Source of the DNA: Phyto melanocephala
Taxonomy: Eukaryota > Arthropoda > Insecta > Diptera > Rhinophoridae
Assembly (NCBI GenBank): GCA_941918925.1
Contig: OW799233.1
Location: forward strand, 142,354,223-142,418,222
Direction: 5' to 3'
Length of the DNA: 64,000 nucleotides
The translations under genes and the position numbers were made by a program. The notes beneath the pieces are model-generated. The model was not told the origin of the DNA. It saw only the letters and a program-made list of their open reading frames with translations, and did no database searches. Shown here in pieces: positions 35,246-49,192 of the stretch (its first letter is position 1; every line of letters begins with the position of its first letter).

Positions 35246-37455
35246 TAACTTAAATTTCCTAAAAGTTCTGGCTTCGCAAAATATTTTCGATAAATTTTCA
35301 ATAAACTTTTTTTTTAGTTTTACCTTCACATACATTAACTTAACACAATAAATAGTATACATAGGTATGTATGTACTTTAGTCTGTTACATATTAAAACA
35401 AATTCTGTTTGTAACTCATGTATCACATGTTTTTATTTAAACTAAAAACAAATTATACTTTACAGCTTCAAATATTTTATGCTGAATAAACAAGGATAAT
35501 TTGTATCGCTTTTTGTTAACCAGTCCATAGTAAATACGAATATACAGTAGACTGACTCATAATATAAAATGTCATGTAAACAAATTTATATTTATTGCCA
35601 ACGACGTAATAAAATTGTTAATTTAAATGTCATTGCTACACTAACATTTCATTTGATATTGTAAAATTAAAAACTTTTTATAAGCACCCTTTGTAAGTGG
35701 GAATGTGAGTGTGTGTAAAAAAAAAATTTACATAGAATTATAGAGCATTCAAATTGCCGTTGTTGTGGCATGTCCATATAACGAGTTTGTTATACAATGC
35801 GGATGTGTTATATTTTCAATAGCGATAGAAGTACGAAAAGTAATTTAGTAGTGTCAATTATTGTAATTACTATAACTTTCAAAAGTAAGTAACAGAATTT
35901 TTCTAAATAAAATTGAATAATTCTACTTAAATAAAAATCTAATGTCGTTCGTTGGTGAGAACGGCTACACTGATTTCGCCAATTTTTATTCAATGTTTAT
36001 CATATACCAGCTTAAGTTTCAACGGATAGAAAAATTAACCATGCCCACTTTTACGCCTAATTTTTTTAATCTATATAAAATTGGAGAACGGACCAATTTT
36101 TTCCAGATAATCTATTAAGGTCAAAAATGGTTATTGTGGAATTTTTTTAAATTTGAATTGGGTATGGTAGCCATTTCCCCTACAAAATTCACAGTTTTTG
36201 CCGCATATCCAGAGTACGACAATACCTTCAAAATTTGTGTCGTGTTTTAATATAACAATTTGTTGAGCTTAAAATGAGCTGGAAAAAAACAATGATCGTG
36301 GCACTTTAAAAGTAAAGAAAATAAATTTATGAGATAGAAAACTACTTATGACAGCTATAATTCTAAAACTTTGTTTAATTTTAATGTTATTTGTCTTATT
36401 TTAACCACAAATCAATACGATTGGAACAGGGGATGTAAAACCTCCCATGAAGAGATCTTATTATATGAGTTATTGCAAGATCTATAAATGAAAGAAGTTT
36501 AAATACATTTAAATAAAAATTGTACAATTTACTCCAACGATTAAATAGGATTAAAGTAGAGGGCGTGGAACTTCTTATACAAAAACATATATGTATATAA
36601 AGGCATATTTCTATAATTGTTATTGGCTTTAAATTATGTGTAATTAGCTACGATATTAGTTTTCTTTTTCGGGTGCAAGATCGAAAGGAACAGAGCAGAG
36701 GGCGTGATGAAACCCCCATCTCCCCACCAAACAAAAAAAAAAAAACTGATGTCATTTCTAGAAAACAAAATACGAGCTGATTCTAATTACAATTTCCTAA
36801 TTATGACAAAAAATTTAAAGGACCACAGAAGAGGAAGTTATATCTTCATACGAATGAAATTGTTTAAATGACAATTACTGCATACCTAATGATGACAGAT
36901 AATATTAAAATATATCTCCTAATGAGGAAAGAATTTTGCTAGTACCTTATGTTTTTAAGTAAAAAATACACTATTAAATACAAGTTGTATGTAGGATTTT
37001 CAAAACACTATTCACTCGAGTTTCGTAATTTAAATTTGTTATATACATATAGGCATATGTGATTTATTTATTTGTATTCCTTTGCAACAATACTGACTTA
37101 ACTCAATTGTTTAAAATATTATTCACAAAAAAAATCTGAAATTGTTTTTTGTTTTGTTGTGCGCAATTTTTATGTTTAATTAAAAATAATTTCAAGAATA
37201 TGTTTTAAAATTAAATCGTTGAGGCAAGCTAACTGTATCGAAAGTAGAAAAAATATTACGAAGATTTTTAATTTTAATGTGGAATATTTTCAAATATAAG
37301 CCCTCGTAAACAATTCTTTAAAAAATTGTAATCCAGTTAATTTATAACGCTTAAAAGTAATTGAAATTAAAACCTTAATGTTAATGATAAGCACTATCGG
37401 CCAAAATAGCTTCTTTTTAGGCTTAACTGATACGATTTTCAAATAAACAACTTAA
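35246..37455. other. Unassigned intron sequence with old repeat traces
   Basis: 35940-36060 resembles 47030-47170 (AATGTCGTTCGTTGGT against AATGTCGTTCATTGGT, then CGCC and GCCCACTTTTACGCC-like words). The phrases 'agggcgtg' at about 36560 and 36703 hint at a decayed family B relative. No gene. Confidence 0.35.
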
Positions 37456-38749
37456 AACAAGGAAGAGTGCTATGTTCGGTTGTACCGAATCTTATAAAAA
37501 TCTTCACTTTCATATACGTAGGTGTAGTGAACACATTGTAGCTAAGCCTAGATTTCATTTTGATTTATTTCTGTAATTTTTTTTGATTTATTTCTGCAAT
37601 TTTTGATTTGAAATTTCAATTTCTACTAGTCGAGCCATATCATTTGCTACGCATCTTGATGGGGATGAAAAAATATATTATCCGCCATTTTGTTTAGAGC
37701 GACATATTGAATTTTGACGTTTTCATAGCTTACTCTATTCTATAGATCAAGCCCTTTCATTTAATGCCCATATTGAAGGGGTTGAAGGGGCATAGTCTTA
37801 ATTACTATTTTGGACCCATGTATTCACCATTTGATTTCGGACGTCATGTTGGATCTTAAATATTTCATATTCCTCTGGCTAAGTCCTATCATTTAATATC
37901 AATGTTGAGGGAGTTGAAGTGATTTTGGTTACTAGATTTAACCCATATATAAATGAATTATGCGTCATTTTGTAGTGGCGTCCATCTTGAATTTAAAAAT
38001 TTTTTAGTGTCATATATTTTACTAGGAAAGCCTTTTTCTGACAACTATATAGTACCCTCATGTTGTCCAAAAATTGATTTTTGTTTTAAATTGTAGAAGA
38101 ACACCAAAGCTTTTGTATTTTTATGCTTATATCTCAGATAGTTTAAAACCGATTTGTCAGTTTTTCTTAGCAGCAATTTTTAAGACTACGATTTATATTT
38201 TGGTATGTCTAATATGTACAAAAATTAATTGGAAGCTTTAATAACTTGACATATTTATCAAACATATACATATATTTTTCAAAATTATTTTTGCCTATAA
38301 CTCTGTCGGTTAGTAATCGTTTTATCAAAATTTTTTTTAAAAATATCTTTAGAGGCATGTCTTGCCTACAAATAGTAACAAACGTCTCTATAAGTTAACC
38401 TAGCGTTGAAAAATTTAGTTTTTTTTGGCAAAAATATGGGAAAAACAGACTCAGTCGTGCTTATTTGCTCATACCTCAGAAAGTTTTGAGGCGATCGTGT
38501 TGGATTTACTCCCAGATATTTTCAAATAATCAATACCACATACAGATCTGAGTAAGATGTGGGGGCTTTTAAAAGTTGATTTCAACCAACACAGTAATAG
38601 ACAGACGGATAGATGGGCATCGTTTCCCCTAGTCATAAGTTTGCAGAAAATATATACTTTAAAGAGCCGGAAATAAATATTGTAGAAATAACAAACGGAA
38701 TGACAAAGCTATATATGTATACCCTTGGGCACCACAGGTGAAGGGTATA
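37456..38749 (-). mobile_element. Family A element, long variant, full copy
   Basis: Read on the minus strand: starts TATACCCTTCACCTGTGGTG at 38749, passes the ATCGACTTCC-like and CTGTCTATTACTGTGTTGG tracts and the long 'gggcttgatctatagaatagagtaa' extension, and ends with the hairpin TTCGGT-ACA-ACCGAA (37475-37489) then CATAGCACTCTTCCTTGTT. It is the most complete long-variant copy; compare A2. Confidence 0.72.
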
Positions 38750-39219
38750 AAAAAACGTATAATGTTTTTCATTGAACAAAATTTGAGAAATTGACATCGT
38801 TATGGCTATATGGTTAAAATGGAAAAATAAATAATAGGCTTTTATCTGCCATCTGTCACCACTGCATGTAGAGAAAATCATTGACTACGCAAGTCGTACT
38901 ATGGTTTTAATAAATTATTATTTAGTTATCACAAACAAATCGTAACAACTCTGATATAATACATATATATTTATAAGCAATCAAAATCTCAAATAACAAC
39001 AAAATAAAAGGTGCAACAATATTATGGTTGGGAGGAAAACAAGTTAATATTGCTTTTCATATTTTATTGTTTTAAACTGTTCTTGTGAAACGTTATTATT
39101 TTTATAGTTTTTAACAATACTAAATAAATTATAAGGTCTAGCTTAAAGCTACAAATAAAAAGGAAAAAGATCTTAACTTTTATTTAAATTTTTAATTCAG
39201 GCTTGAGTTCATATTTTAA

Positions 39220-39750
39220 TTTTGTTACTGAAGGCCTATTCTTGAATTCGGATCTATTATTTAGGATCCTTATACTAATTTTTAGAAGAATCGAATTTCA
39301 TCTGTTCAGAAAAAATTTCTTCTATTTTGTTTAGGTCATACAACATGGGATCCTGATAGAAACATTCTACCGTGCACAACTAGACTTGCTACAATTGAGT
39401 TGCCAACGTTAGAAAGTAGACGAATTATGGTTAATGGAACTTTTATGGTGAATTTATTAAATGGTTCTGTTAATTCTGAATTTTTGCTGAGTAATATCAA
39501 CTTTAATGTTCCACTTACTCCTCTTTATCTTAAATGTCATCTACGCTGATGCTGATCCACTAAAGGGAATATCGAAAAACTATAATGATTTTTATGATTT
39601 CATTGATTTTTCTGTAAATCTTAATAATTAAAATAAAACGTAATATTCTTCTGTTCTTAAATGTTTGCAATTGGTTAAATTTATTTTTTGCATGTATTAT
39701 TGCTGTGTTTTATAAATAACTTAATAAATAAAAACCTGAATTAAAAATTT
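39220..39750 (+). pseudogene. Non-LTR retrotransposon ORF2, C-terminal relic (Jockey/CR1-like)
   Basis: In one frame from about 39245, with two TAG stops: LEFGSII-DPYTNF-KNRIS, SVQKKFLLFCLGH, then RLATIELPTLESRRIMVNG and FMVNLLNGSVNSEFLLSNIN with FNVPLTPL. This matches the stretch after the reverse transcriptase of Jockey/CR1-type elements (RIESVQKKFL, LESRR, LLSxINFNVP). After a frameshift near 39545 the tail LKGISKNYNDFYDFIDFSVN follows, with its stop and an AATAAATAAAAA-rich 3' end. No RNase H domain. Strongly 5' truncated. Confidence 0.85.
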
Positions 39751-41081
39751 AAATATTATTTTAAACCAAAAAAGGTCGATAAAAAAAATTCGATTATATT
39801 ATTATATTATATAAATATTTTATGATCATGAGGAATTATTATCTGTTTATGTGAGATAATATCAGGATAGTTTTAATTTAATTGGTGCTGTGGTATCATG
39901 TTATGAATATATAGAATTCAACAATGATCACATGGGATTATATTATGATTATAATAGATTTTTATGTGATCATGTAAATACTTTAGTTAGTTACCGGCTA
40001 GTTGTCGGTAAAAATATAATTTTTCAGATTATTCCTTCATTTATCACAAATAAAAAAATTCTTTGTAACAATAAGAATGTTAATATGAACTCGAGCCTGA
40101 TTACAAAATTTGAATATTAGTTTAAACAGAAAAGTTCGATAAAATAAAAATTAAATTTATTTTAAGGAACTTTAAATAAACTTATAACTTTAAGCATTAA
40201 ATCCAACAATAGTATGTTGATCTTAAATTTTGTGCATATTGGTGAAGGAGAGTATATAAATTCTTAATTATTACTACATTTACTTTAAACTCAAAACAAT
40301 GTTTTTTATTACAAAGATTTAAACTCTTAATAAAAACAATTTTATTATTACAAAGTTTGTTCAAAGCATAATATTTGTACTTATAACAATTTTGCAACAA
40401 ATGTTTATATAATAGACTTATTTTTCTGTTGGTAACTATGTTTTATTTTTCCCATGAAATTTGAAATAAACGAACGTACGTACATAAGCCCAGAAAAACA
40501 AATAAATTCTATTTAGTTTAGACTTAATTATTGAAGCGAAAAATATTTTCGATTCTCTCTATATAAAGTTATTTCATTCTAATAATGTTTTTTGTTTGCA
40601 TTGTATTTTGTTTTTCTAAGCCACTTTATTTGAAATGGAATTCTATTGTTAAAATACAAAATTCAACGCATGTAATAAAATCAATTTGTCTCTCTTTGAA
40701 CTGTACGAATATTTTATAATCCAAAAGTCCTTAAACACACATACATATATTTTTTTACACATATGCATGTGTATGTACATCAAAAGCATATTAATTTAAA
40801 TAATTTTTTCTATTTGCAATTCAATTCAATTTTTTTATGTATAAATTTTAAAATGAATTGCAGATGTAGGGCAAGATGATGTGTGAAAGTTTGTGGCAGT
40901 AAATAAATGTTTAATATTATTTATAAAAAATGTTAATAAGTGTGTATGTGAAATTAGAAATAAAATTAAGCTTTAATAATTTTGGATAAATAATTGGTAT
41001 ATCCATAAAAGGTCTAAAGAGCCGTATTGTTGTAATGCTATGATTTGCAAAAAATTTTAAAATAAGTTAAAATTATTCTAA
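39751..41081. other. Unassigned intron sequence
   Basis: AT-rich; no gene recognised. Confidence 0.35.
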
Positions 41082-41090
41082 AGTTAATGA

Positions 41091-41299
41091 CAAGGCATAT
41101 TAATTCACCAGCTAAATGCAGTTCGGAGAGAATTTTTTTGTTTATATTTTTTATATATGAAGTTTGACATTTGAAATAAAAGAGAGAAAATATAATATTG
41201 TTTCTTATCAATAGACTTTGACAGCTAAAATTTAAAATAAGTGAAGAAGAAAATAATCAGCTGACGAAACAAAACTACCTGATGAATAAATTTGCCTTG
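41091..41299 (-). mobile_element. hAT-type MITE, 209 bp, copy 2
   Basis: Reverse-oriented copy of 16527-16745. Tips CAAGGCATAT and TTTGCCTTG; AGTTAATGA is repeated on both sides (41082-41090, 41300-41308), a 9-bp match of which 8 are expected for hAT. Confidence 0.78.
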
Positions 41300-41327
41300 A
41301 GTTAATGATAAAATTTTTATGTTTTTA

Positions 41328-43755
41328 TATACCCGCCACCAAAAAAATGGTTGGGGTATATTCATTTTGTCATTCCGTTTGTAACACATCGAAATATCCA
41401 TTTTAGACCCCATAAAGTATATATAATCTAAATCGTGGTTTGATTTTATGAAGATCTAGCTATGTCCGTCCGTCTGTCCGTCTGTTGAAAGCACGATAGA
41501 GGGCGCACCGAAAAAGCAAGAGGGCTCAAATTTTGCCAGAATCTTTCTTATAGACTAGGTTTGTTTGGCATTGAAAATGGGCTAAATCGGAATATTAGGA
41601 AGAGAGTTATAGCTCGAAAAGCAAGAGTAGGTCGAAAAAACCGTGTCCTTCGAACATCGAATAAAATGGAATTGTGTCCAACCGCCTTAACGTAGACTCA
41701 TGAAACTTCGAATATATATTTCCTGAGTAAGAACAAAATTTTTCCCCGAAAATTGTTTTAATCTCTGCATTAGGAGAGGAGTTATCGATCAAAATGTACG
41801 AAAATTTATACCGCACAGTGTATTTTTCGGTATATTTAAAAACAAAAACGTCATAAAAGCAACAAAATTGGATGTACGACTCTAAAATTTTGCACACTTT
41901 GCTTTTTGGTGAGACGCTTTTTGTAACGGAAAATCAATGTGCCACGCCCACTTTTACGCCCACCTCCCATATAACGATTTACCCAAAATTTATATAATTT
42001 CTCTATTAATATAGATTTTGGGATAATAAAGGACTATATTGGAATATCTCGGTCGTACTCATTAGTAAAACCAACTTTGACACGCCTACTATAACGCCCA
42101 CTTTTCACGTTATCTACCGTTAATGAAATTTAAAAGCTCATAAAACCGCTAAAATTAGAGGTATGATGATCAAATTTGCTACGTATATCCCCCTAGGCAA
42201 TTTCATTACTATGCCAAAAAATTAAGGTTCCACGCCCACTTTTACGCCCACTTTCACTTTTGCATTGTGTCCAGACGCATAAACGTAGTCATGAAACTTC
42301 GAATATATATTTATCGAGTCAAAAGAATATTTTTCCCTGAAAATCGCTTAAATCTATGAATTAGGAAAAGAGTTATAGATAAAAATGTACGAAAATTTAT
42401 ACCGCACAGTGTATATTTCAAATTTAAAACGTAATAAAACTGACAAAACTATATGTACGATTCTGAAATTTTGCAAACATGGCTTCTTGGTCAAAGTCTT
42501 CGTTATAACGGAAAATAGATGTGCCACGCACACTTTTTTCCTTAAATTTTTATAAAAATATATTAGTCATATATATTAGCATTTATTCATCTTACACTGC
42601 ACCATTTATTGTACTGTAGCTAAATATAAGATAAAGATGATAAGATAGATGACTCTACTAGCAACTACTAGATGGCATGCTAACATCTTATGCTCTAAGT
42701 TATGCTCTATTAAAAATGGGAAAAAAATCTTACTAATAAATTTTCCGTTTTAGAAAAATGCAGAGAATGTATATTTTAAATCACCCTGTGGCCCTTAAAA
42801 TTTAACCTTAAATTCACTTTCTTCCTCTTAAATTCATGTAAATTCTCTATGAATAAATATTTTGGAATACTAAAGGAATATATTGAAATATCTAAGTTAT
42901 GTTTATTAACAGAAACTTTATTGACACGCGTATTTTAACGGCCACTTTCATTGACAGACTAAATTTACGAAAACATTTTACTAGCATACCGAAATTATAA
43001 TGGGTGTTTTTATTTTAAGGGACTATGTTGATTTTGAATAAAATTATTATGAAATTATTATCATTTATTTTTATAATGATAATATTTGTATGCTTCAATT
43101 ATGTATGGAACAAAATATCGGCCAAATGGCCCCCCAACCTAGGCGGCACACCACGATCCGATAGTCCAAATTTTCAATGACACTGTTGATGCTCGATTGT
43201 TGGGCACGATGATGAGTCGAGGTTGCTTGCTCTTTTTCCACGTTATCGTGAAAAACAGCAATGTTTCCCATTCAAGGAACTCAGATGGCATTCACAGATG
43301 TTTTCACCTTTCATACAGACCTGCTTTGCAGACATTTAAATATTTTTTACAATTCTCACGATTGTGGACGAATTCGAACGATTATGTTGACCAAAAGAAT
43401 CACGAAGTGCACAAAATGCATTTTGATTTGAACGCCCATTTTTATAAAAATCTTTAATATTTAAAAGCGTTGCTCGATTGCGTATCTTTCCACGGTTCAA
43501 ATTGAGTTAGTCTGAGATTGAGAAATGTCAAATGAAATACAAGAAAAAAGTTGAAGTTTAGATGTGGTTCACCTTAAACATGGGCCCTTAAAATTTAACC
43601 ACCCTCTACAAAGAAAGTGATACATATTTTATTATAAAGAGATTATTCTATAGCGATTAACAAAATAATAAATATTTATTGTGCTTTTAATGTACACAAA
43701 ATTGGTGGTGGGTATAAAAGATTCGGCACAGCCGAATATAGTGCTTTTACTTGTT
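41328..43755 (+). mobile_element. Family B element, full copy B6, 2.4 kb
   Basis: Starts TATACCCGCCACCAAAAAAA, ends hairpin ATTCGGC-ACA-GCCGAAT plus GTGCTTTTACTTGTT. It has one 288-bp unit (41939-42226) where B1 has five, a 'gatgactctactagcaac' module (about 42640-42800) missing from B1, and the ORF-like stretch at 43327-43457. It inserted 28 bp from the hAT-type MITE. Confidence 0.8.
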
Positions 43756-46329
43756 TTTTTTTAATTTTGAAAAATTTTTATACTACGACAATACGATACT
43801 CAGAAAACTTTTAAAATTCAAAATTTAAAAGTATAAAAATGTCAAAATTTAGTATCAATTTCTTGATTCGGAATAAATTTGTTTTATTAGATTTTGCGTC
43901 TATTAAGCGATATCCGCCTATTCGTTTATCACTTCATGATTATATTACAACAAAAGCACAGGCAACAGAATATTTAAATCAAGTTTTGCGTATATAATTT
44001 TTTTGTTTCCAGTCACTCTGTTAGTTTTGATATAATTCGGCTCATGATTCCATATGCGGTCCAAACAAATATTGTCTTGATACTAGACCCTAATAACAAC
44101 GTTCGGGTAATTGCTTGCTTATTGAAATAACGCACTAGTAAAGGGCATCCCGAAATATATAGGGTAGGCCATTTCAAGTTTTAAATTTAAATCGGCTATA
44201 AAAAGTACTAATTACTTTCTAACATTTTTGGTTTCCTTGGACAGATTGAACTTTCTCACTTGAGAATGGAATACAATATCATTCAAATGACTAGTAAAAC
44301 TGGCTCGGCTCAAAGTCATAGTAATCGATAGTTTAAATTTAAAATTTTCAATAAATACTGTTCCATCGCTACCTAAGCTAAATCCCTACACGGTATTATT
44401 ATATTTCGGTATACAGAGTTGCTTTAATACTTCTGGAAGAATGGACTTAACAATTGTCCAGGAGATCAGCGTACTGCTTATTACTTTCCTTCTGGTATCA
44501 CGGCGCATAGGACTTGTCTTGGCGAAAGCGGAAAGCAGAAATCTATATTTTAGTTACTGTTTCTTTTGCAAGCTGTGCACGTTGGGTAACCATTGACGTC
44601 TTTGGAGGCAATTACCTTATAACACAGATATCGTAGTGTGATAATGGGGGTTAAACCGTATCTCCTAGTAAACAAGGTCCCATTTTGTGGGTGATTGACA
44701 CTAAGCTTTTCCAAATGGGATTATATAGATCGGACTTTCCGACAAGATGCTTGTCCACCTGAGTGTTATGCAAACTATAATTTAGAAGTAATGTTTTAAT
44801 GGAAAAATTCAATTGATAGAAAGACCACAATCCAGACGATAACATTTCCGAACTATTTTGCCGCAGCCATATTTTTTTTTTGAATTCAAGAAATTTTCTA
44901 CTATACATTCTTAACAAGATCACACAGGATTAAATTTTCACACGAGAGAACAAGGTAGTAAACCGAAACTTTGGTTGTGAGATATCTCAACAGATTCGAG
45001 TACACTTCACTAAGACACTTAATCAAAAATACGCTTCGTTACTTAGTTAGTATAGCATTGTGTAGTAAGTCACGATTTTCTTGGGGAATTTATCTAAAAG
45101 AAGTCGATAGAGTATGTTTGTGCTATTCCAGTTGAACAAAGGTTGTAGACTGTGCGCTATTTGCGAAAACGACGATTTATTTTTGCATTTGGTCTACAAA
45201 ATAATAAGCAAGTTATTAATTGTAAGTTTAAAATCAATAGAATTTAACTGTATTAGTTTGTTTTTTAATAGACTGCGAATTAATTTTCATTATCCCAGAA
45301 AGTGTTTACAAAAATATAATAAATATAAAAACACAATTGGTAAACTCGTAAGGTGTCCCAAATGTCGTATTGTCTTACAGTAATAATTTTTCAAACATTA
45401 AAATAAAGTTTTAAAATTAAACAATTACCATTATAATACTTTTCATTAATTTCAAAACATTTTTGAAAACTATGACGTTGTGTTAATACACCAAATATAT
45501 AATAAAGTAATGAAGTTACAGAGCTATCGTTTCTTGTGCCCCACCCTACATTCAACTAAAATTTACTTTTTTCCATTCAGCGTATATTTACTTTCAAGCG
45601 ATTTTGGGTACGTATCACATATAGTATGGTAAGCATTTCAGTTATTTATCTTTAATAAAAAAATGGATGAATGCAGCTTAATGACTGCTTATATGTTTTC
45701 GATCCAAATCTTAATTTATTGTTTGTCGAATTATCAACCTTGTATGTAAATAAAAGAGATAAGAGACCTTGTTTTACAATTTCCTGATAAAAGTCATATT
45801 AATATTGATAGATAAATTAAATAGCATTTTATTTATAAATCATTTCTTCTTTATTAAAAGGAGCTTAGCATGTGAATATAATCAATACCACAAAACAGAA
45901 AATTAAATTTATGTAACATGCTTGTTTTTCATCGACAAAAGTAACGATAAGACTGGAAAACTTATTCACGAATAGCTTTTGTGCAATATCAAACTCAAAA
46001 TTGTTAGTAGCGAATATTATTTGTGCTACTTTTTTAGAAATAAGGTTAAAGAAGCATCTTTTAGCAGGTTCAATTTTAAAATAATTTTGCATTGTTTTTT
46101 ATTTTTGATAGTTTATAGATCAGATGTTTTAAGAGGCGTGAACTCCGAAAAATATATGTATATACTATACTATTATGTAAGGTTGAAAAAGAGGGACACT
46201 TAAAGCCCAAACCGGTAGAAGGTATACGTACGCCCAATTGGCATGTTGTGTGCTTTAAAGGAATGAAATTCCCTAATAAAAACCATAATCCTAATTCGTT
46301 CAGTATGCCGACAATGTTAGAAACCCTAT
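43756..46329. other. Unassigned intron sequence, GC-richer near 44380-44650
   Basis: Short frames (for example LDFASIKRYPPIRLSL at about 43892) look like relics but match no family I can name. The GC-richer part suggests old transposon DNA. Confidence 0.35.
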
Positions 46330-47015
46330 CGCTTCAATATACATAATTCCTTAGTGACTTCCAATTTGAATTCCTTAGGTATTCAAATTTCGGCATATTA
46401 TCGACATTAAAGTTCTCGTATCTGATACGACCAAATGTAGGACATTGATTAAGGTAATCATCCAAAGGCTTATCCTTTTCCTCGCGTACTCTACAGATTG
46501 TTTCATCCATCACTCCCATGTGAGCTAGATAACTTATCATCTCGGTGTGACCTGTTATTACACTAGTTAAATTAAGCTTAAAGTGTTGTTCGTCGGTGTT
46601 TGAGAACATCCTTCGGTTTCTCAAGATTTGGGCATTTTAATAGAATGTTCATCAATTTACCGATATTAGTATTTAGCCATTTCCTAATGTACTCCTCCAT
46701 CACCAAAACTTAAAGTTTGTTTTTGAACTGCTGAAAGTGTTTGGTGTTTTCCCAGATAATGGTGTTATATATATAATTTTTCGGATTCTTCGTTTCTGAT
46801 TATGGCTTGGTATCCATGTTTTCTCTAGACGTTAGCAATTTACATGCGAGCTTATTTCGCTCTTGTAGTCGGGACTTTCCCATTCGTGTTCTATTAACTG
46901 ACTGTCTATCTCCAAAGAAACGAATCTTAGCTCGTTTTCAGTTTCATTTATTTATTTAATAACTCCAGTAATTGCCATAATCTTAGCTTCGAAAGCTGAT
47001 ACTATTGACTTATTT
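46330..47015 (-). pseudogene. Non-LTR retrotransposon relic, RNase H to C-terminal end
   Basis: Minus strand. SVITGHTEMISYLAHMGV, then DETICRVREEKDKPLDDYLN and QCPTFGRIRYENF match the C-terminal part after RNase H in I/LOA/R1-type elements (usual pattern: TGH...HRIG...CRLC...E...H.L..CP....R). The His of the Cys/His knuckle is altered to D-Y. Upstream, KNKSIVSAFEAKIMAITGVI resembles an RNase H piece (QAE-like). Several stops. Confidence 0.65.
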
Positions 47016-47290
47016 TTACAAAAATTTTAATAAAAACAAATCAAATGTCGTTCATTGGTAATCGCATGATTTAAGAATAGCTGCACCGGTTGCGCTTTTT
47101 TTTAATATTTGTCATAACACAACTTTGGTTTTTTCGGCAAAAAAATTACCACAACCCCCTTGACGCCTATCTTTTTTAATTTATTTGGAAAAACAAATGA
47201 AATAAATCATTAATAAATTTATAAATGAATAGACTATCTATTATACTATGTATACTGTTATAGTGAAGTGCATATTTAAGCTAGATATAA

Positions 47291-48480
47291 CGGGTGGCCC
47301 AAATAAGACCTAGTGATGTTAAACACGTAACATACTCTTGTATGTTAAATACATTTTATGGAAATTTAACGTGACCATGTGTGAAATATGACATCAGACA
47401 AATGACCACCATTTTGCTCGATACAGGCATTGGCTCTTTTTAGCGCATTTTGCATTACACGGCGTAATGTTTATGATTGCAGGCGCCGTATTTCGTCCAA
47501 GTGTCTGTGGTTTGTTAACATACACTTTGTTTTTTAAATAACCCCTTAAAATAAAATCGGGCGCAGTTAAATCTGGTGAACGAGAGGCCAAGGAAAATCT
47601 GAATTTTTTGAAATTATGCGTTCACCAAAAATTTCAGGCAGCATGTCCTCAGTTTGCCTAGTAGTATGCGCATTGGCTCCATCTTGTTAAAACCACAAAT
47701 TAGGATGTTGCCCCACCATTGGCCGTAAAAAGTTGTCGATCATTGTTCTGTAAAAAGCCCCGAAGACCGTTTCTGGCGTTTTATTCTCATTCTTAAAGAA
47801 ATATGGGCCTTTGATTTTTGTGGCCATAACACCACACTAAACAGTGCATCTGATTGGGTGTGACTGATGCTGATGTATTGTCCTTGGATGTTCGGTGCCC
47901 CACAACCTACAGTTTTGTTTATTCACATAACCACTTAAATGGAAATACGCTTCATCCGTCATCAAAAGATTATTTAAAAAATCATTTTGTGTGGCTAATT
48001 GTGTAAATCGAATAGCGTATTGTAGTTGTTGTTGGGGGTATTGCGGTAGAATCTGTTACACAATTTGAACTTTGTATGGATACATCTTAAGACGAGTTGA
48101 AACAGATGGATCATTTGCAACACTCTGCTGCACTGCCTCACGTTGTCTTCAGTACGAATATTTCGATGAGCACCTCTTCCTGGATGGTCGGCAATTGAAC
48201 CCTGTTTCTCAAAACGACGAACTAATCTTATAATCATGAAAGATGTGGGCGCTGATCTTACATTAAAAAAACGGCGATAATTTCGCTGCGTCAGAACAAT
48301 TGATCGTTGGGAAGAATAATAAAAATAGATAATTTTAATGCATTGTTTTTGACTGTACGTATTCATTTTAAATTTCCAAGAGTTCAGTTATAATCTGCAA
48401 AAAGAAACAATAAATTATGTTAAAAAAACAAAAAGGTTATTTGTGTTTCACATCAACTGGTCTTATTTGGGTCACCCGCT
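47291..48480 (-). mobile_element. Second mariner-like element, decayed
   Basis: Imperfect inverted ends of about 40 bp: CGGGTGGCCCAAATAAGACC on the left; CGGGTGACCCAAATAAGACC from the right. TA lies beside each end within one or two bases. About 1.19 kb. Its ends and protein differ clearly from the element at 4897-6200, so it is a separate lineage. Confidence 0.82.
47394..48366 (-). pseudogene. Mariner-like transposase, decayed
   Basis: Start MNTYSQKQCIKIIYFYYSSQ at 48366 with the helix-turn-helix region (QRNYRRFFNVRSAPTSFMII, RLVRRFEKQGSI). Further on, in other frames, come DEAYFHLSGYVNKQNCR, YFFKNENKTPETVFGAFYRT, QDGANAHTTRQTEDML, and PDLTAPDFILRGYLKNKVYV near 47591. First, second and third aspartate blocks can all be found, but several frameshifts and stops separate them. 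Order and orientation are intact. Confidence 0.82.
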
Positions 48481-49192
48481 TTATGTATGTAAAATGTATA
48501 TTTTTATTCATACTATATTATAGTTTGAATTTACTTGTATGAGTGTGCGAAGCAAGGAGTGAAGATATGCTTAAAATTAGAATATATTGCACACTTGTGT
48601 TTTAAATTTATGCCAAAAATACTACCAGAAGCTGTTAACGCTGATATGGAAAAATTCCCAGGTTTGACTTTAGCTTTATTTAAAGTACAATTTATTACTT
48701 TTGTTAAATTTTATAAAAGTTTCTATTTGTAATATAACATTGAAATATTTTCATTTACGTATGTACATATATGGTTGGAAAATTTCCTTGAAAATAATAT
48801 ATGATTAAATTTTATTTGCTGTTAGCAGGTGTGGCCCATAAAATTTAACATTTAAAAAAAAAAAATCATATCGGTTGGCAGGTAACAGGCAGCTACAATA
48901 AAAAAAGTCTTTTATAGTATAAAAATCCAATTAAAAATAATATACATTTATGCAATTGTATACAATTATATTATTAATAGATTTTCATTTGTATTTTATT
49001 TATAAAAATATTTAATTACTTATCATATGAATGTGTGTATTTATATATATGCATACATATATGTATATGTTTGTGTGTATGTATGCATGCATATTTGTAA
49101 TATGTTTACATGAATAAGTAATATTTAATTACATAATAAATATGTCTGACTCATATGATTTAATATGCAAATGTACATAAATACTTACTTAT
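48481..49192. other. Unassigned intron sequence
   Basis: AT-rich; an ATAC/GTAT-rich stretch near 49040-49110. No gene recognised. Confidence 0.35.

Noticed and set aside
41607..41897. 96-codon minus-strand frame inside B6
   Set aside because: Reverse of the non-coding family B body; the equivalent frame is broken in B1.
45114..45383. 89-codon frame with CRLCAICENDD
   Set aside because: Cysteine pairs look finger-like, but there are no matching histidines, splice sites or family match.
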